Source: Apostichopus japonicus (Eukaryota > Echinodermata > Holothuroidea > Aspidochirotida > Stichopodidae). Taken from it: DNA of 64,000 nt. The notes below the pieces were generated by a model. The model saw only the letters and a program-made list of their open reading frames with translations. It ran no database searches and was not told where the DNA came from. Position numbers and translations under genes: made by a program. Positions 12,208 to 35,248 of the stretch are shown one piece after another. The first letter of the stretch is position 1. The number at the start of each line of letters is the position of its first letter. The stretch lies in contig NC_092576.1 of the NCBI RefSeq assembly GCF_037975245.1, positions 18,530,611-18,594,610 on the forward strand, in the 5' to 3' direction.

Positions 12208-12568
12208 ATGAAGAATTCGTCGGCGCATCCTATGCAGCCTACCGCTCTGCCACCTCACTGCCCAAAACAAAACAATTCGAACACCACCTCAATTTTGAAA
12301 CTTTTTGGTCTGAAAATTGAGATTTTGGCATTTTTTGCACGTGTAGCACGCGTGCACACTATAGTTCATTTGACGGAAAAGACACACCTGGCTGACTTGT
12401 AAGGATAACCGCCCTTCTGACGTCCTACATGTTTAAAATTGGTGTTTAATTTAATTATTTTTTCTCTCTCTCTTTTTTTCTCTCCTTTTTTTTCTCTTTT
12501 TTTTTAGGGGGGGCCAAGAGCAGGGGGGTCCGGACCCCCTGGACCCCCCTGGATCCGCGCCTGAGTAA

Positions 12569-13400
12569 TAGTATACTTATTACTAGGTAATATGCCTAGG
12601 TAGGTTATATAAAAATTCGGACTTTTTCATCACTTCCCAAGCGCCCGAGTCGACCTCTCTCCAATTTTCTATATCTGTATACTGAGTGTGATCATTGCTC
12701 CCTCAACTTAACTATACACGCTTGGAGTCGGGCTGCAAGTCGCCATTCTTCTCGACTATGCTTTGCACTATGTCTTTTATCTAGGGGCGCAGACATCTTG
12801 ATTAGGGGTGCTTGGCAGCGATTGGCTGAAAACCCAAACCTTCTTTAAGATCTAATTTGATTGGTGCTAACATATTGTGACACCGTCACCCTCGTAAGCT
12901 GGTATACAACTTAATACGGAGAAGTACAAAGACCATTCATGTTATAATAATTTATATCCTAAGTTACAAGCTGGTTTGTGATGAAATTCTTAATGCACAA
13001 ACGATGACAACTATGCATCATGTTGCAAGGATAAATCGACAAGATTTTTGCAATACTTGCAGAACATTTAAGATGATGACATCACAGACGGACTACAATG
13101 ACCCCGATTCATTGAGTCCGGAGGAGTTACTGTTGTAAGGGTAGTCTACATATTCCAACAACCATATCCAGAGTTAGGAATACAGACATGGGATTTTCAA
13201 CTAACAATGTACAATATGTTCCCCTTCCTTACCAACGTCACACTTGTGTGGCAACATAATATCCCATGATTATTCTGAAAGATTAAACAAAAACCTTTGC
13301 GTTCTGAATATATATTGTAGCCGAACGAACGCTGTTGTGTCATATTGCATCTATCATAGAGGCACTGCATGCAAATATGTACATCATGCCACATAACACT
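12569..13400. other. No gene recognised
   Basis: Unique-looking sequence between a hAT element and a satellite. Open frames are short and without recognisable domains. The 12820-12880 segment resembles an inverted copy of 8500-8570. Confidence 0.4.
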
Positions 13401-13403
13401 ACA

Positions 13404-15320
13404 TTGCACTATAGTAGTTATAATATACGACACTATATGCATTGTGCTATATGACACAATATACATCATACCTCATGACACTATAATAGTTATAATATAT
13501 GACGCTATATGCATTGTGCAATATGACAATATAAACATCATACCAAATGACATTATAATAGTTACAATATATGACGCTATATGCATTGTCCAATATGAAA
13601 ATATAAACATCATACCAAATGACATTATAATAGTTACAACATATGATACTATATGAATTTTGCTATATGACACTAAATACATCATACCACATGACACTAT
13701 AATAGTTATAATATATGACGCTATATGCATTGTGCAATATGAAAATATAAACATCATACCAAATGACATTATAATAGTTACAACATATGACGCTATATGC
13801 ATTGTGCAATATGAAAATATAAACATCATACCAAATGACATTATAATAGTTACAACATATGATACTATATGAATTTTGCTATATGACACTAAATACATCA
13901 TACCACATGACACTATAATAGTTATAATATATGACGCTATATGTATTGTGCTATATGACACAATATACATCATACCTCATGACACTATAATAGTTATAAT
14001 ATATGACGCTATATTCATTGTGCAATATGAAAATATAAACATCATACCAAATGACATTATAATAGTTACAATATATGACGCTATATGCATTGTGCTATAT
14101 GACACTATATACATCATACCTCATGACATTATAATAGTTATAATATATGACGCTATATGCATTGTGCAATATGAAAATATAAACATCATACCAAATGACA
14201 TTATAATAGTTACAATATATGACGCTATATGCATTGTGCTATATGACACTATATACATCATACCTCATGACATTATAATAGTTATAATATATGACGCTAT
14301 ATGCATTGTGCAATATGAAAATATAAACATCATACCAAATGGCATGATACTAGTTATAATATATGACGCTATATGCATTGTGCTATATGACACTATATAC
14401 ATCATACCTCATGACACTACATGACACTATATTAGTTATAACATATGATGATATATGCATTATGCTATATAACACTCTATACACTATACAACAGGACACT
14501 ACATGACACTATACGCATCATCCGATATGACACTATAATAGTTATAATATATGACACTATGTGCATTGTGTTATATTACACTATATACATCATACGTTAT
14601 GATACTATATTAGTATAATATATGACACTACATGCATTGTGCTATGTGACACTATATACATCATGCATCAAGACACTACATGACACTATATTAGTTATAA
14701 TATATATCACTATATGTATTATGCTATATAACACTCTATATAAACACTATACAAAAGGACACTACATGACACTATAGGCATCATCCGATATGATACTATA
14801 TTAGTTATAATATATGACACTATGTGCATTGTGTTATACGACACTATATACATTATACAACAGGACACTACATGACACTATAGGCATCATCCGATATGAT
14901 ACTATATTAGTTATAATATATGACACTATGTGCATTGTGTTATACGACACTATATACATTATACAACAGGACACTACATGACACTATAGGCATCATGCGA
15001 TATGATACTATACTAGTTATAATATATAACACTATATGCATTATGCTATATAACACTCTATACACTATACAACAGGACACTACATACACTATAGGCATCA
15101 TGCGATATGATACTATATTAGTTATAATATATAACACTATATGCATTATGCTATATAACACTCTATACACTATACAACATGACACTACATGACACTAAAG
15201 GGATCATCCGATATGATACTATATTAGTTATTATATATGACACTATGTGCATTGTGTTATACGACAATATACATAATACTACATATCACTATAGGCATCA
15301 TGCCATATACCACTGTATAC
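13404..15320. repeat. 72-bp satellite built of three 24-bp subunits
   Basis: From about 13404 to 14430 the sequence repeats every 72 bases (for example 'gacgctatatgcattgtg' at 13501 and 13573). Each 72-mer is three related 24-mers starting 'gacrctata': one contains GCATTGTG, one contains CATCATACC, one contains ATAGTTATAA or its variant. From 14430 to 15320 the order is less regular, with a secondary period near 106 bp (14768 and 14874). Because 24 and 72 are multiples of three, long open frames appear on both strands; they are not genes. Confidence 0.93.
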
Positions 15321-15654
15321 ACCAAACTATATTACACTCTATGCATTATACTAAATGTCAACTTTACAAACAGCCTAACATACTTGGCACAACGCACCCC
15401 GTATACTCTGTGCCCTACAGTACATTGTTTCTAGATGTAAATATGCCGTGAAACTTTATTACATCAAATCAGGGTACTACTGCAGACTTGATTTAATATA
15501 TTTAGGTCTTTTAATCCTTGTATTTAATCTTTTAATCCAGGACATTTATGGTCAATATATCACATATATGTCGAACGAAACAATTATTACCGAAGAAATA
15601 GCTTATAAGGATAAATATTACAACACGAAACTACTATTGGGATATAATATCATG

Positions 15655-15915
15655 GAGTGTTAGCTCAATGGTTAACGCCGGTGCCTTTCAATCATAAGTT
15701 CCCCGGTTCAAGTCACTCCCAGATTACTGTATGTCGTCCAGTTACAGAGTTGTTGACAATTGACAATTCATAATCATAGACGTTAAATGTGAATGTAAGA
15801 GACTGACTTCGGTCAGCTTGCGGCTTTGATAAGCCAAGGAGGCTTCTTCGCGAGTTCCTGCTTGCAGGAGGATCTAAAATACATACATACGTACATACAC
15901 ACATACACCCATACA
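15655..15915 (+). mobile_element. tRNA-derived SINE
   Basis: The head reads GGAGTGTTAGCTCAATGG, an RNA polymerase III A-box-like segment within a tRNA D-arm. About 40 bases later comes GGTTCAAGTCACTCCCA (B box plus 3' acceptor strand). The acceptor halves GGAGTG and CACTCC pair. A non-tRNA body follows, with a short hairpin (TCCTGC..GCAGGA), and then a (CATA)n-rich tail. A, B box, body and tail are the standard SINE layout. The degenerate D and anticodon stems argue against a working tRNA gene. Confidence 0.75.
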
Positions 15916-15934
15916 TACATATTGTCTGTTATAG

Positions 15935-16219
15935 CCGTGCATGGTTTTGCTTTGTCAGTTGTTTGTCATTTCTATTCTGTTGGTTATCTACATTAACATG
16001 GAGGACTTGCCATCTGTTTCTTTGCTACCGGAATATTATCAAGTATATTTCAGACGTGGCTTGTTTGTCTTAACCAAATAGGACATGACGTTCAACTTGG
16101 TAGCAATATCTTGGAAGAGTTTGGCTTCGTCAGTTGATTGTCATTTCTTCTAGGTCGCTTATCTTCATTTGCATGGAGGCCTTAACATCTGTTTCTTTGC
16201 TACCGGAATATTATCAAGC
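15935..16219. repeat. 175-bp tandem repeat, interrupted array (left part)
   Basis: The block 'catctgtttctttgctacc' recurs at 16011 and 16186, giving a 175-bp period. A partial unit precedes it. The array resumes at 17706 after an insertion. Units contain 'gtcttaaccaaataggacat' and 'agtttggcttcgtcagttg'. Confidence 0.8.
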
Positions 16220-16535
16220 ATGGGCGGCGATCATGGGGGGGGGGGGGCGGGGGGGGGACATGTCCCCCCAATATTTTAGGTGGGGGTATAGTATCTAGTT
16301 TTTTTTTAGCATATTTTTTTATGATATCACTAGTAATTTCAAAATAGAAAATGCTTAGATGCAACTTACAAGGCCTGGGAAGTGCCATTTCCAGCGATCT
16401 GGGAGACATTTTCGGCCAAAATTTTCTTTTGCGCTTCGCGCCAACTTAAGGTGGCGCTACGCTTAGATAGTTTGCCTACAAGCTTCGCCCCTCCCTTGGC
16501 TAATCCCTTGCAGGCGCCTGTCTAACCGTGTCACA
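16220..16535. mobile_element. hAT-like MITE fragment with hairpin-core module
   Basis: It starts in a G-rich run after 'gggcggcgatc' and holds the same internal block as the 18277 element: 'ttatgatatcactagtaa', 'atgcaacttacaaggcc', 'ccatttccagcgatctggga'. The hairpin-core module lies at 16385-16480. It ends near 'ttggctaatcccttgcaggc', 'gcctg'. Exact ends and a target duplication are not clear. Confidence 0.55.
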
Positions 16536-16626
16536 ATTTGTTACTGTATATGACCAAAAGTAGTTTTTACTTTTTTGCGAAATGAATAGCTAGACGGACC
16601 GCATCCGTAATGAAATTTGGTTTATA

Positions 16627-16660
16627 TACATATAAATATATATATATATAAATATTTATA

Positions 16661-16742
<82 letters not shown>
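16627..16742. repeat. (TA)n microsatellite
   Basis: Alternating TA run with a few ATATTTATA interruptions near its left edge. Confidence 0.95.
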
Positions 16743-16751
<9 letters not shown>

Positions 16752-17117
16752 GTGGGGGGATATACGTTAGTATCTAATAGTAACTCATAGCCCCCCAATA
16801 TTTGGTGGCATATTTTTGTGTCTGGCTATAAATAGAAAATAATGTGTGAGATTATTTATCAAAATAATATTTGGCGGTGGCTAAAACTTCACCCAATACA
16901 TGCTGCATGAGGTAAATGACTCTTCGTGGTTGTTTCTGTGACCTGTGACCGTATAACATGTAGTGACTCATTATTATCATAAGGTTCACTGGGTTTCCAT
17001 TTGGCCTGTTTCCTACAAGATTTCTAACCGCAGGCGCATAACCAAGGGGAGGGGGCGCGAAGGGTGGAGACCGCCCTCCCCCTTCGAGCATATTTGTTGG
17101 TATTTTTTTATGATATC

Positions 17118-17690
17118 GAAGTTTTATAGTAGCCGTTATAAGAGGTTTTAATATATTTTGTACACCAATAAATTAACTGTGTCTGAATTTTCGAAAATTC
17201 CTTGACCAACATTCTTCACCATACTTCCCTATACTCGTGCAATTTTGACCGGTCTGTTAGGGGTTGAAGTTTTTTTTTCTATATTGGTTGTCCATGGATG
17301 AAATTTTGTGCAACATTATGGGTATGTTTTGAAGTGAATTTATTATTCAAATTCTGAACAAATAATGGGCTTAAAACCTTGAAAGGTGGGGCTGACGGGT
17401 ATTGTGGGGTTTTACGTAGAATTACCTACAAAAGCAATGATCCACAGGAGATGCGATGAGGTCGAACATGATGTGTGACTGGTGACAATCTTGAAAAAGG
17501 TTATGAATGAAAACAAAAACTATTGGGAAAAACTTGGTTCTCAGGCAAAAGTGTACATCTAGTTGGTCATTTTCAAGCCTGAAAAGTGCCATTTCCGGTG
17601 ATCTGGGGGGCTATCAAAACCAGATTTTTTTTTTTGTACGCTGCGCGCCAACCAATGGTTGGCGCTATGCTTTGATAGTAATTTGCCTGC
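17118..17690. repeat. Interspersed repeat, copy 2 (partner at 7050)
   Basis: Matches 7050-7619 collinearly and ends in the hairpin-core module (17570-17680). It is preceded at 17033 by CAGGCGCATAACCAAGG, a hAT-like terminus, and followed by a C/G-rich edge at 17690-17700. It sits inside the 175-bp repeat array. Confidence 0.7.
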
Positions 17691-17705
17691 TCCCAAGCAG
17701 GCAAT

Positions 17706-17890
17706 TTTTTTGCTACCGGAATATAATCAAGTATACATTTCATACGTGGCCTGTTTGTCTTAACCAAATAGGACATTACGTTCAACATGGCAGTAATATC
17801 TTGGGAGAGTTTGGCTTTGTCAGTTGTTTGTCATTCCTTTTAGGTCGCTTATCTACATTTCCATGGAGGCCTTAACATCTGTTTCTTAAC
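17706..17890. repeat. 175-bp tandem repeat, right part
   Basis: Resumes the array seen at 16011-16219: 'gctaccggaatataatcaag', then 'gtcttaaccaaataggacat', ending again in 'cttaacatctgtttctt'. The intervening 16220-17705 therefore looks inserted into an existing tandem array. Confidence 0.8.
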
Positions 17891-18276
17891 CCTAGAGAGA
17901 GCCACTCCGTGAAACGTTCTTGCCCTTAACCTTTTATCTTGCAGTCACGTTTTTCAAGAAAGTTGAAACTCAACAGATGTTTTCTTTTCCATCTTGTTTA
18001 GCAACAGTGACAAACGACTATGGAAATCAATATATTCAAATGATGAATATCTCTAAACCGTGGTGTGTAAACCCAGTCCCTACAAACCAGAAAGGAAGGG
18101 GAAGCAGTTTTGTGGGGGTTTGCCACTGTAGTAGTATATAGACAATTCAATAGTGGACATCTCCGATGTGCGGCTAATTTGCACTATACATATCATGCTC
18201 TCTATTGGACAAAAAGTGTCATGTGTCGCTGAAATTTATAAGCTTATATGGTATATTCGCATCCTGCAGGTATAGG

Positions 18277-18579
18277 CAGGCGCGTAGCCAGGAATTTGCC
18301 AAGGAAGGGGCGAAAATGTAGGAAAACTATCAGAGCCGTAGATACGGCATTGCAAACTATCTAAGCGTAGCGCCACCATACTGGCGCGAAGCGTACAAGA
18401 AAATTTTGGCTGAAAATGCCTCCCAGATCGCTGGAAATGGCACTTCCCAAGCCTTGTAAGTTGCATCTTAGCATTTTCTCTTTTGAAATTACTAGCGATA
18501 TCATAAAAAAATAAAAAAATAAAAAAAATATACGCAAGGGGCGGCGGCTGCCCCATTCGCCCCCTTGGCTACGCGCCTG
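18277..18579. mobile_element. 303-bp hAT-like MITE, 8-bp TSD
   Basis: Ends are CAGGCGCGTAGCCAGG and inverted CAGGCGCGTAGCCAAGG. Flanking octamers GGTATAGG (18269-18276) and TGTATAGG (18580-18587) agree at 7 of 8 bases, as expected for a hAT insertion. The hairpin-core module is at about 18355-18450. No coding capacity. Confidence 0.85.
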
Positions 18580-18589
18580 TGTATAGGCT

Positions 18590-19340
18590 ACCCCAGATAA
18601 CCTCACTGTAACGAGTATGCTTAACACAAGTCAAACGACTATCGATCAGCTGGTTAAACTTATGAATATTCATTTTTTCTTTTCTGTTTTGCTCACGAAG
18701 TTCGCATTAGCAACGTTCGACAATTCTAGTATGCTATGTTTGATTCACTGATATCTCCGCGGGCATCAATTTGAATTTGTGTAAGTCTAGTTTGTTTAGA
18801 TTACTTTGCATAAAATGTAGGCAAATGGTCAATATGAATAGGCGGGATAAGCAGGTTAGGGCGTTATATTCGTAGTTTGTACTATACTTGGCGCAACGGG
18901 TGCCGGTTGCACCAGAGCAGCTACTCGTTGGAGTTGGACGCGATGTCCGTTGGGCGACGCTGGTCCGAAGTACTTTACTATTAGTATTAGGGTCGTCGGC
19001 GACCTAGTATTTGTAGGGGCAACTGCTGAATTTATTTTTCTATATATGTTGAGGACACCTGTCTTAAAAGAACTGCAGATATCTGTAAAAAAGCTGGAAA
19101 CTGACCGATAGTCCGGTTTTTGTTTTAGGTACGAAGATTTTTATGAAGCCACACATATCAAAGACATACGTCACCCGAGTCGTTTGGTGTTGTCCAGTCG
19201 AATCGTTTTCACCTTACCCGTGACACCCACACACAACAACAAAATACAATATGAAGAATATAGTTATTAGCAGATCCTTGCGTGTAGAACTAAACACTCA
19301 TATAGGCAAACTAGACACAACTGCCTATAATATATAGAGC
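18590..19340. other. No gene recognised
   Basis: Unique-looking sequence upstream of the protease gene, including a locally GC-richer patch at about 18890-19020. No exon or promoter could be supported. Confidence 0.4.
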
Positions 19341-19343
<3 letters not shown>

Positions 19344-19408
<65 letters not shown>

Positions 19409-19438
19409 ATATCTATATATATACATATATATATATAG

Positions 19439-19479
<41 letters not shown>

Positions 19480-19497
19480 TACATATATATATATAAA
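19344..19497. repeat. (TA)n microsatellite
   Basis: Alternating TA tracts broken by ATCTATATC and ATACATATA variants. Confidence 0.95.
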
Positions 19498-19859
19498 TAT
19501 ATTACTAAAATATTACTTTGTAGACCCCGTATACACATGAGAATAGGCTTCCACCCTTCAGGTTTACATTCCTACAAATTTAATCTGAATCCGCCCATGT
19601 ACATTTGTTCTGTTATCCCTTATTCATGCAATAACATGCTACTCATTCATAATACGTGTGTTATCTTTTCTGAAGCATGCACGGTGCTGAAAGAATGTCA
19701 AAATATGGATCAATAAATATAGGATATATATAGCCCTGCTATTGATCATATAGTAATCTCATAATTGATCACATTATTGTGTCGTTCCGTGTGTAAATCT
19801 AACACCTGTTATCCACATTATCGGCACGATCAGTATATTTGAACACGCCTCCTACATAT

Positions 19860-19973
19860 AGACAGTTAAGCAAGGAGTAAGAAAAGAAAAACAAAGGATA
19901 AATATAGATGGTTGAATTTTTCAACCGTACTTACAAGTTTTGCTTCTCAACTGATACAGTCTATCGAGAACAG
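19860..19973 (+). other. Possible 5' non-coding exon of the protease gene
   Basis: A perfect donor, CAG|GTAAGT, sits at 19973/19974. An acceptor-like tract (ttttcggtttttatctaaag) ends at 20730, five bases before the protease start codon. A TATA-like 'catataga' lies near 19855. Together these suggest a leader exon spliced to the signal-peptide exon. The 5' limit is a guess. Confidence 0.35.
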
Positions 19974-20734
19974 GTAAGTGATTAAATATAGTTTGAAGGA
20001 AGCCTTATTGAGGTGCTTGTTCACTCGTGTCTTGTTTGTACTAAACATACACATAACTATATTAAACTTGATCGTGGTGTAGGGTGACGAAATATCGAAA
20101 ATTAAAATTATTCATATTATTATTAATATTATCATTATATTGTCGAACAAAGACAGTTGTGACAGTATAAACACATTGAGTACGGGTTACTGGTTTGGTG
20201 TTTAACATTTAGAACGCTCCTTTAAAAATAAAATAATGACGCCTTTTTCATGTGCAAGAATTAGTATTAGTAGAGTTTATACGTTCTTCCTAGTATGCCA
20301 ATACATGTTCTCTCTAAAGCTTCAGAAACGAAAAGAGTGAGCGGAACGATGATTTAACAGTATTTTTCTTGGCAACTATGAAATTAATTTTTAACACGTC
20401 ATTTCAAATTGAAGAAGACTTATGTTTTGTCACAGATTTCTTTTCTCTGTTGAGTAATTAAACTATGTAGTCCAGCCGCTTTCATTGATGAGGCTGATAC
20501 ACTAATATTGTTGTTTATGAATATGCGAGGTAATTATTTGTACATAACATGGACGAAACAATCAATTTGTGTTAATAGCTTATTATGTCCATTTTTAAGG
20601 AAAAAAAAACATATTTTCGAAATATTTCTAGCAAATAAGTGCATATACTCTTCCAACTATGCCCGAATCAAATGTACTTAATTTGTTACCTCTATTACCT
20701 AATCAATCATTTTCGGTTTTTATCTAAAGTTACA

Positions 20735-31873
<11,139 letters not shown>

Positions 31874-32031
31874 GTAAGTCAAAAGTGTGTTCTTTTTTTT
31901 TTAATTAAACTTTATTGATACCAACGTTCAAATCTCTTGAGAAAATATCCAAGTAATGTCATTGTTTCAAAATTAATTAGTGTCGAGTCTGTTGGGAATC
32001 ACAGACATACAATACATCACTGGGTCTTCAC

Positions 32032-32626
32032 CAGTGGCGGACTGGCCTCATGGGTATTTGGGCAATGCCCGGTGGGCCAGCGGCCCGGTGGGCCGGTAGG
32101 CTGGGGAGCCTGGTAGAAATTGCAGCCCATGCTCACAGTAGTTAATAGAATACAGACGGGCTGTGTAGAAATATATTTTAACTGTGGGAACCAGCTCATG
32201 AAATCACCATGTTAGTTAGTCTGTTAGTTCGAAACAAAAGAACGTGCTATTAGCAACCCGAACGTGCTAATGGGTTTTATTTAGGTTTTTTTTTTTTAAA
32301 TTTTTCAAGCATGTTGTCACAAAATGCTTGTAAAACTAAATAAAATCCAGTCTAAAACATATATTTTTGTCTATTTGTGTTTACGTTTTTATCTTTCCTC
32401 ACTTTAATCAAGTGTTGCTTCTGGAAAATTATTTGGGTAATTTTTAAAGGATTATTGTAACCTACAAAATTGAGAAATATAGCACCATTTTGCATCTTAA
32501 CTTCAAAATTTTTTCAATGACCCCTCCCAGGACGGCGATCACTATGTAAGCAGCCTATCAATGAATAATGGGCCGGTCTATAGGTGGAAAATGCCAGGGC
32601 CGGTTTTAAGACGCAGTCCGCCCCTG
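32032..32626. mobile_element. 595-bp hAT-like element, perfect 8-bp TSD
   Basis: Ends are CAGTGGCGGACTGGCC and inverted CAGGGGCGGACTGCG. GTCTTCAC flanks exactly at 32024-32031 and 32627-32634. An 8-bp duplication with CAG-starting ends is characteristic of hAT. It lies in the presumed 3' UTR intron of the protease gene. Confidence 0.92.
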
Positions 32627-32952
32627 GTCTTCACATAGCTTACCATTGGTTATTGTAGATTATCCAGTGAATTACTTTAATCATCATTATCATGGTCGAA
32701 TTTGGACACATTGGCAGATGGCCTCTTAATATAAACAATGCATTTATGAAGTAGAAAGGGATTTCTGGTGCGACAATGCTTTGTGTCAAAAAAATTCACA
32801 CGAATCGACACCTACTGAACGAACTCATATTTTGTTTTGTGTGCAACTTATAAACAGCATAAAGTCCTAGCATTAAATGGGGAGCATTCTTAAAATCCTA
32901 CTCAGGTAAAATGATTGCGTAATGATTGTCATTGTTTTTTCTCTTTCGACAG

Positions 32953-33240
32953 AATGGACACCGGAACAATGTCATTCCAATAATTTGCAAACTAATTAAT
33001 TAACATGACTTGTATTGTTTTTGAAAATGAGAGAGAAAAGAATCGTGGTTATGGCATGACAATGAAATTTAGCAGAAGCCACGCGGCATCATTGATGAAT
33101 ATTCATGACATCTTACCAGCATTGATTAAGTTTACGTATATAAAGAGAATGACGTAATCTATGAGGATAGATAATGGCTATTGAATTACATAAAGGTGGT
33201 GTGAAATTAATAATATTTAATAAACGGAAGTGCACTAATG
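32953..33240 (+). other. Probable 3' UTR exon of the protease gene
   Basis: A pyrimidine-rich acceptor (TTTTTTCTCTTTCGACAG) ends at 32952, and AATAAA lies at 33219-33224. With the GTAAGT donor straight after the stop codon this fits a 3' UTR intron of about 1.1 kb (31874-32952). The alternative is polyadenylation without splicing, using ATTAAA at 31904-31909. Confidence 0.5.
33219..33224 (+). terminator. Candidate polyadenylation signal AATAAA (protease gene)
   Basis: Canonical hexamer about 266 bases into the presumed 3' UTR exon. The cleavage site is not identifiable from sequence. Confidence 0.45.
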
Positions 33241-33423
33241 ATGTCTCTCTCTCTCTCTTTATGCATTGCTTATATTTATTATTATTAATATTATTATTTT
33301 AATAAATTTATATAGCGCTCTTTTCATGCTTAAGCATGTCCATGAGCGTTTTACAATGAAAAAAGATGACAAACCCTTAAAATATGATTATGAAGAATAA
33401 AATTGACACAGCTTAAATATTGA

Positions 33424-33426
<3 letters not shown>

Positions 33427-33518
<92 letters not shown>

Positions 33519-33534
33519 ATATATATATATATAT

Positions 33535-33592
<58 letters not shown>
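33427..33592. repeat. (TA)n microsatellite
   Basis: TA tracts broken by ATACAATAT, ending in TGTGTGTGTG. Confidence 0.95.
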
Positions 33593-33603
<11 letters not shown>

Positions 33604-34748
33604 TTCCTTAAATACATTTTGAAGTCTAGAATTAATTATTATTCATCCTATAATAACCTCCCATCGCCCCTAAATAGACACTGGCACACAGAGCTGTTCC
33701 ATTATCTCCTTAAATCGCATACTCTTCAGGCAAGTATAGTGCTTTACAGTGGCGGATCCAGGATTTCACCGAAGGGGGGCCCAGATGGGAAATGCCTAAT
33801 CGTCGCCCTGGGGGAGGGGTCTAAGGGGATTGGGTGCCCCCCTCCCCTTTGGAAAATTTCACAAAATATGGAGGTCCTCGGTGCAATCTGGTGCTACTTT
33901 TCGTGAAAGTTTGGAGTAAAATTTATTTCCAATAAATCATGTATTCATGGTTTGCCGGGCATATATTTGCAATTTCGAGCAATGAGCTGGGATTTACGTC
34001 TTTGGGGAGTAGGTGGTGATGCAAACTACTTTTTACCAGGCTACTCCAGGCCATTTCATCTTGGATGCCCCTTCCAGATGGAGACTATTGATGCAGTCAG
34101 AGCGCCCCTCTCACCTACACTTTATCAGAATGATGGTGTACTCTCTTTGCAAATTTATTTTACAAAAAATTACACGCACAGTGGCGTAGCTAGGATTTTT
34201 TGAGTGGGGGGCTGTTCTTTCTTGTGGGGCGGCCGGAGGTTACTATCTAAGCGGAGCGCCACCTTGGTTGGCGCAGAGCGTACAGAGAAAATTTGATATT
34301 TCAGCACCCACCAGATCGCAGGAGATGGCACCTGTGAGGCAAAATAGCAACCAAAAAGATGTGCAACTTTGGTGACAGAAATGCAAAAAAAAATTTTTTC
34401 TCTTTCATGCTGACTGGCCTTGCCAACTCAGCCAGACTTTTAACTTGTGGGAAGTTGGCATCATTTGTCGTTTCAAGCTGTCAAGGCCTTTCTCCCAACT
34501 CAAACCCCTGTGGGCTACCGGTGGGTTTGCAGGATATGCCCACATGTGGACTTAAATAGCATTAGAGGAAGGGGATGGAAGACTAACACGCATCGTTGTT
34601 TCGGTAATGGTCCACATTGGTGGCTCGGTGCTAATTAGGCCATTTATTGGGTTTCTTGAGGCAGCTGTCATCAGAATCTGGCTTTTTGTGCCAATCGATG
34701 ACCGATAACATGTATTGGTATGTAAATTTCTTCTTCGTATATCTAGCA

Positions 34749-34981
34749 ACACTCTAAAAACAAATGAGTGGATTTCATTCCATTGGAGTGATCACTCGGC
34801 GCACTTCAAATTAAGAGTGAAATTTAACTCTATTGGAGTTAACCCTCACTCCTAATATGAGTGAATATAACTCTATTAGGAGTTAAGATTTACTCCAATG
34901 GAGTGGAAATTCACTCTTATACCGGAATGTGCCCAGTGATCACTCCCATGGAGTGAAATTCACCTATGTTTTTATCAGTAC
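34749..34981. mobile_element. Small element with repeated ACTCCAATGGAGT palindromes
   Basis: Left edge 'cactctaaaaacaaatgagtg' and right edge (inverted) 'actgataaaaacataggtg' are imperfect inverted repeats. The interior is a chain of GAGTG/CACTC units, including palindromes such as ACTCCAATGGAGT. This looks like a short non-autonomous element with subterminal repeats; the superfamily is unknown. Confidence 0.45.
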
Positions 34982-35248
34982 AGTACAGTGCATATCATCA
35001 TAGACGTACGTACGTAAGTTGGTATATCAGACGTACTCGATACCCACGATACGATACGGTCCTGGAGAAACTATCTCCACTCATCATTTTTTAAGGCGAT
35101 ACAGTAGTGAGTATTGAACAGGCACAGCCGCATGTTTGCAGGAAATTCAGAATTCCCAATATTTTATATCTTTACCAGTAGTGAAAATCATGTTTCGACA
35201 GTTTCGTGGGCATAAAAAAGTTGTTTTGTGGAATATTCAATGACATAT

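Larger units (their letters stand above)
11222..12563 (-). mobile_element. hAT-like DNA transposon, degenerate, 5-bp TSD
   Basis: Ends are CAGAGGCGGATGCAGG and inverted CAGGCGCGGATCCAGG. AGTAA directly flanks both ends (11217-11221 and 12564-12568). The 5' part carries the hairpin-core module. Both ends align along their length with the element at 35249-35970, which lacks the middle. The minus strand near the 3' end encodes a hAT C-terminal dimerisation fragment, which supports the superfamily. A further CAGTGGC-ended block (11577-11963) appears to be inserted in the middle. Confidence 0.85.

Noticed and set aside
13473-14424. Long open frames on both strands (up to 182 codons)
   Set aside because: They lie in the 72-bp satellite; the unit is a multiple of three, so frames stay open without selection. 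The translations are simply the repeat.
15655-15722. Functional tRNA gene
   Set aside because: The acceptor ends pair, but D and anticodon stems are poor, and a SINE body and tail follow.
33952-34203. 83-codon open frame in the nested element stack
   Set aside because: Lies in non-autonomous transposon sequence and ends inside the next element's terminus.
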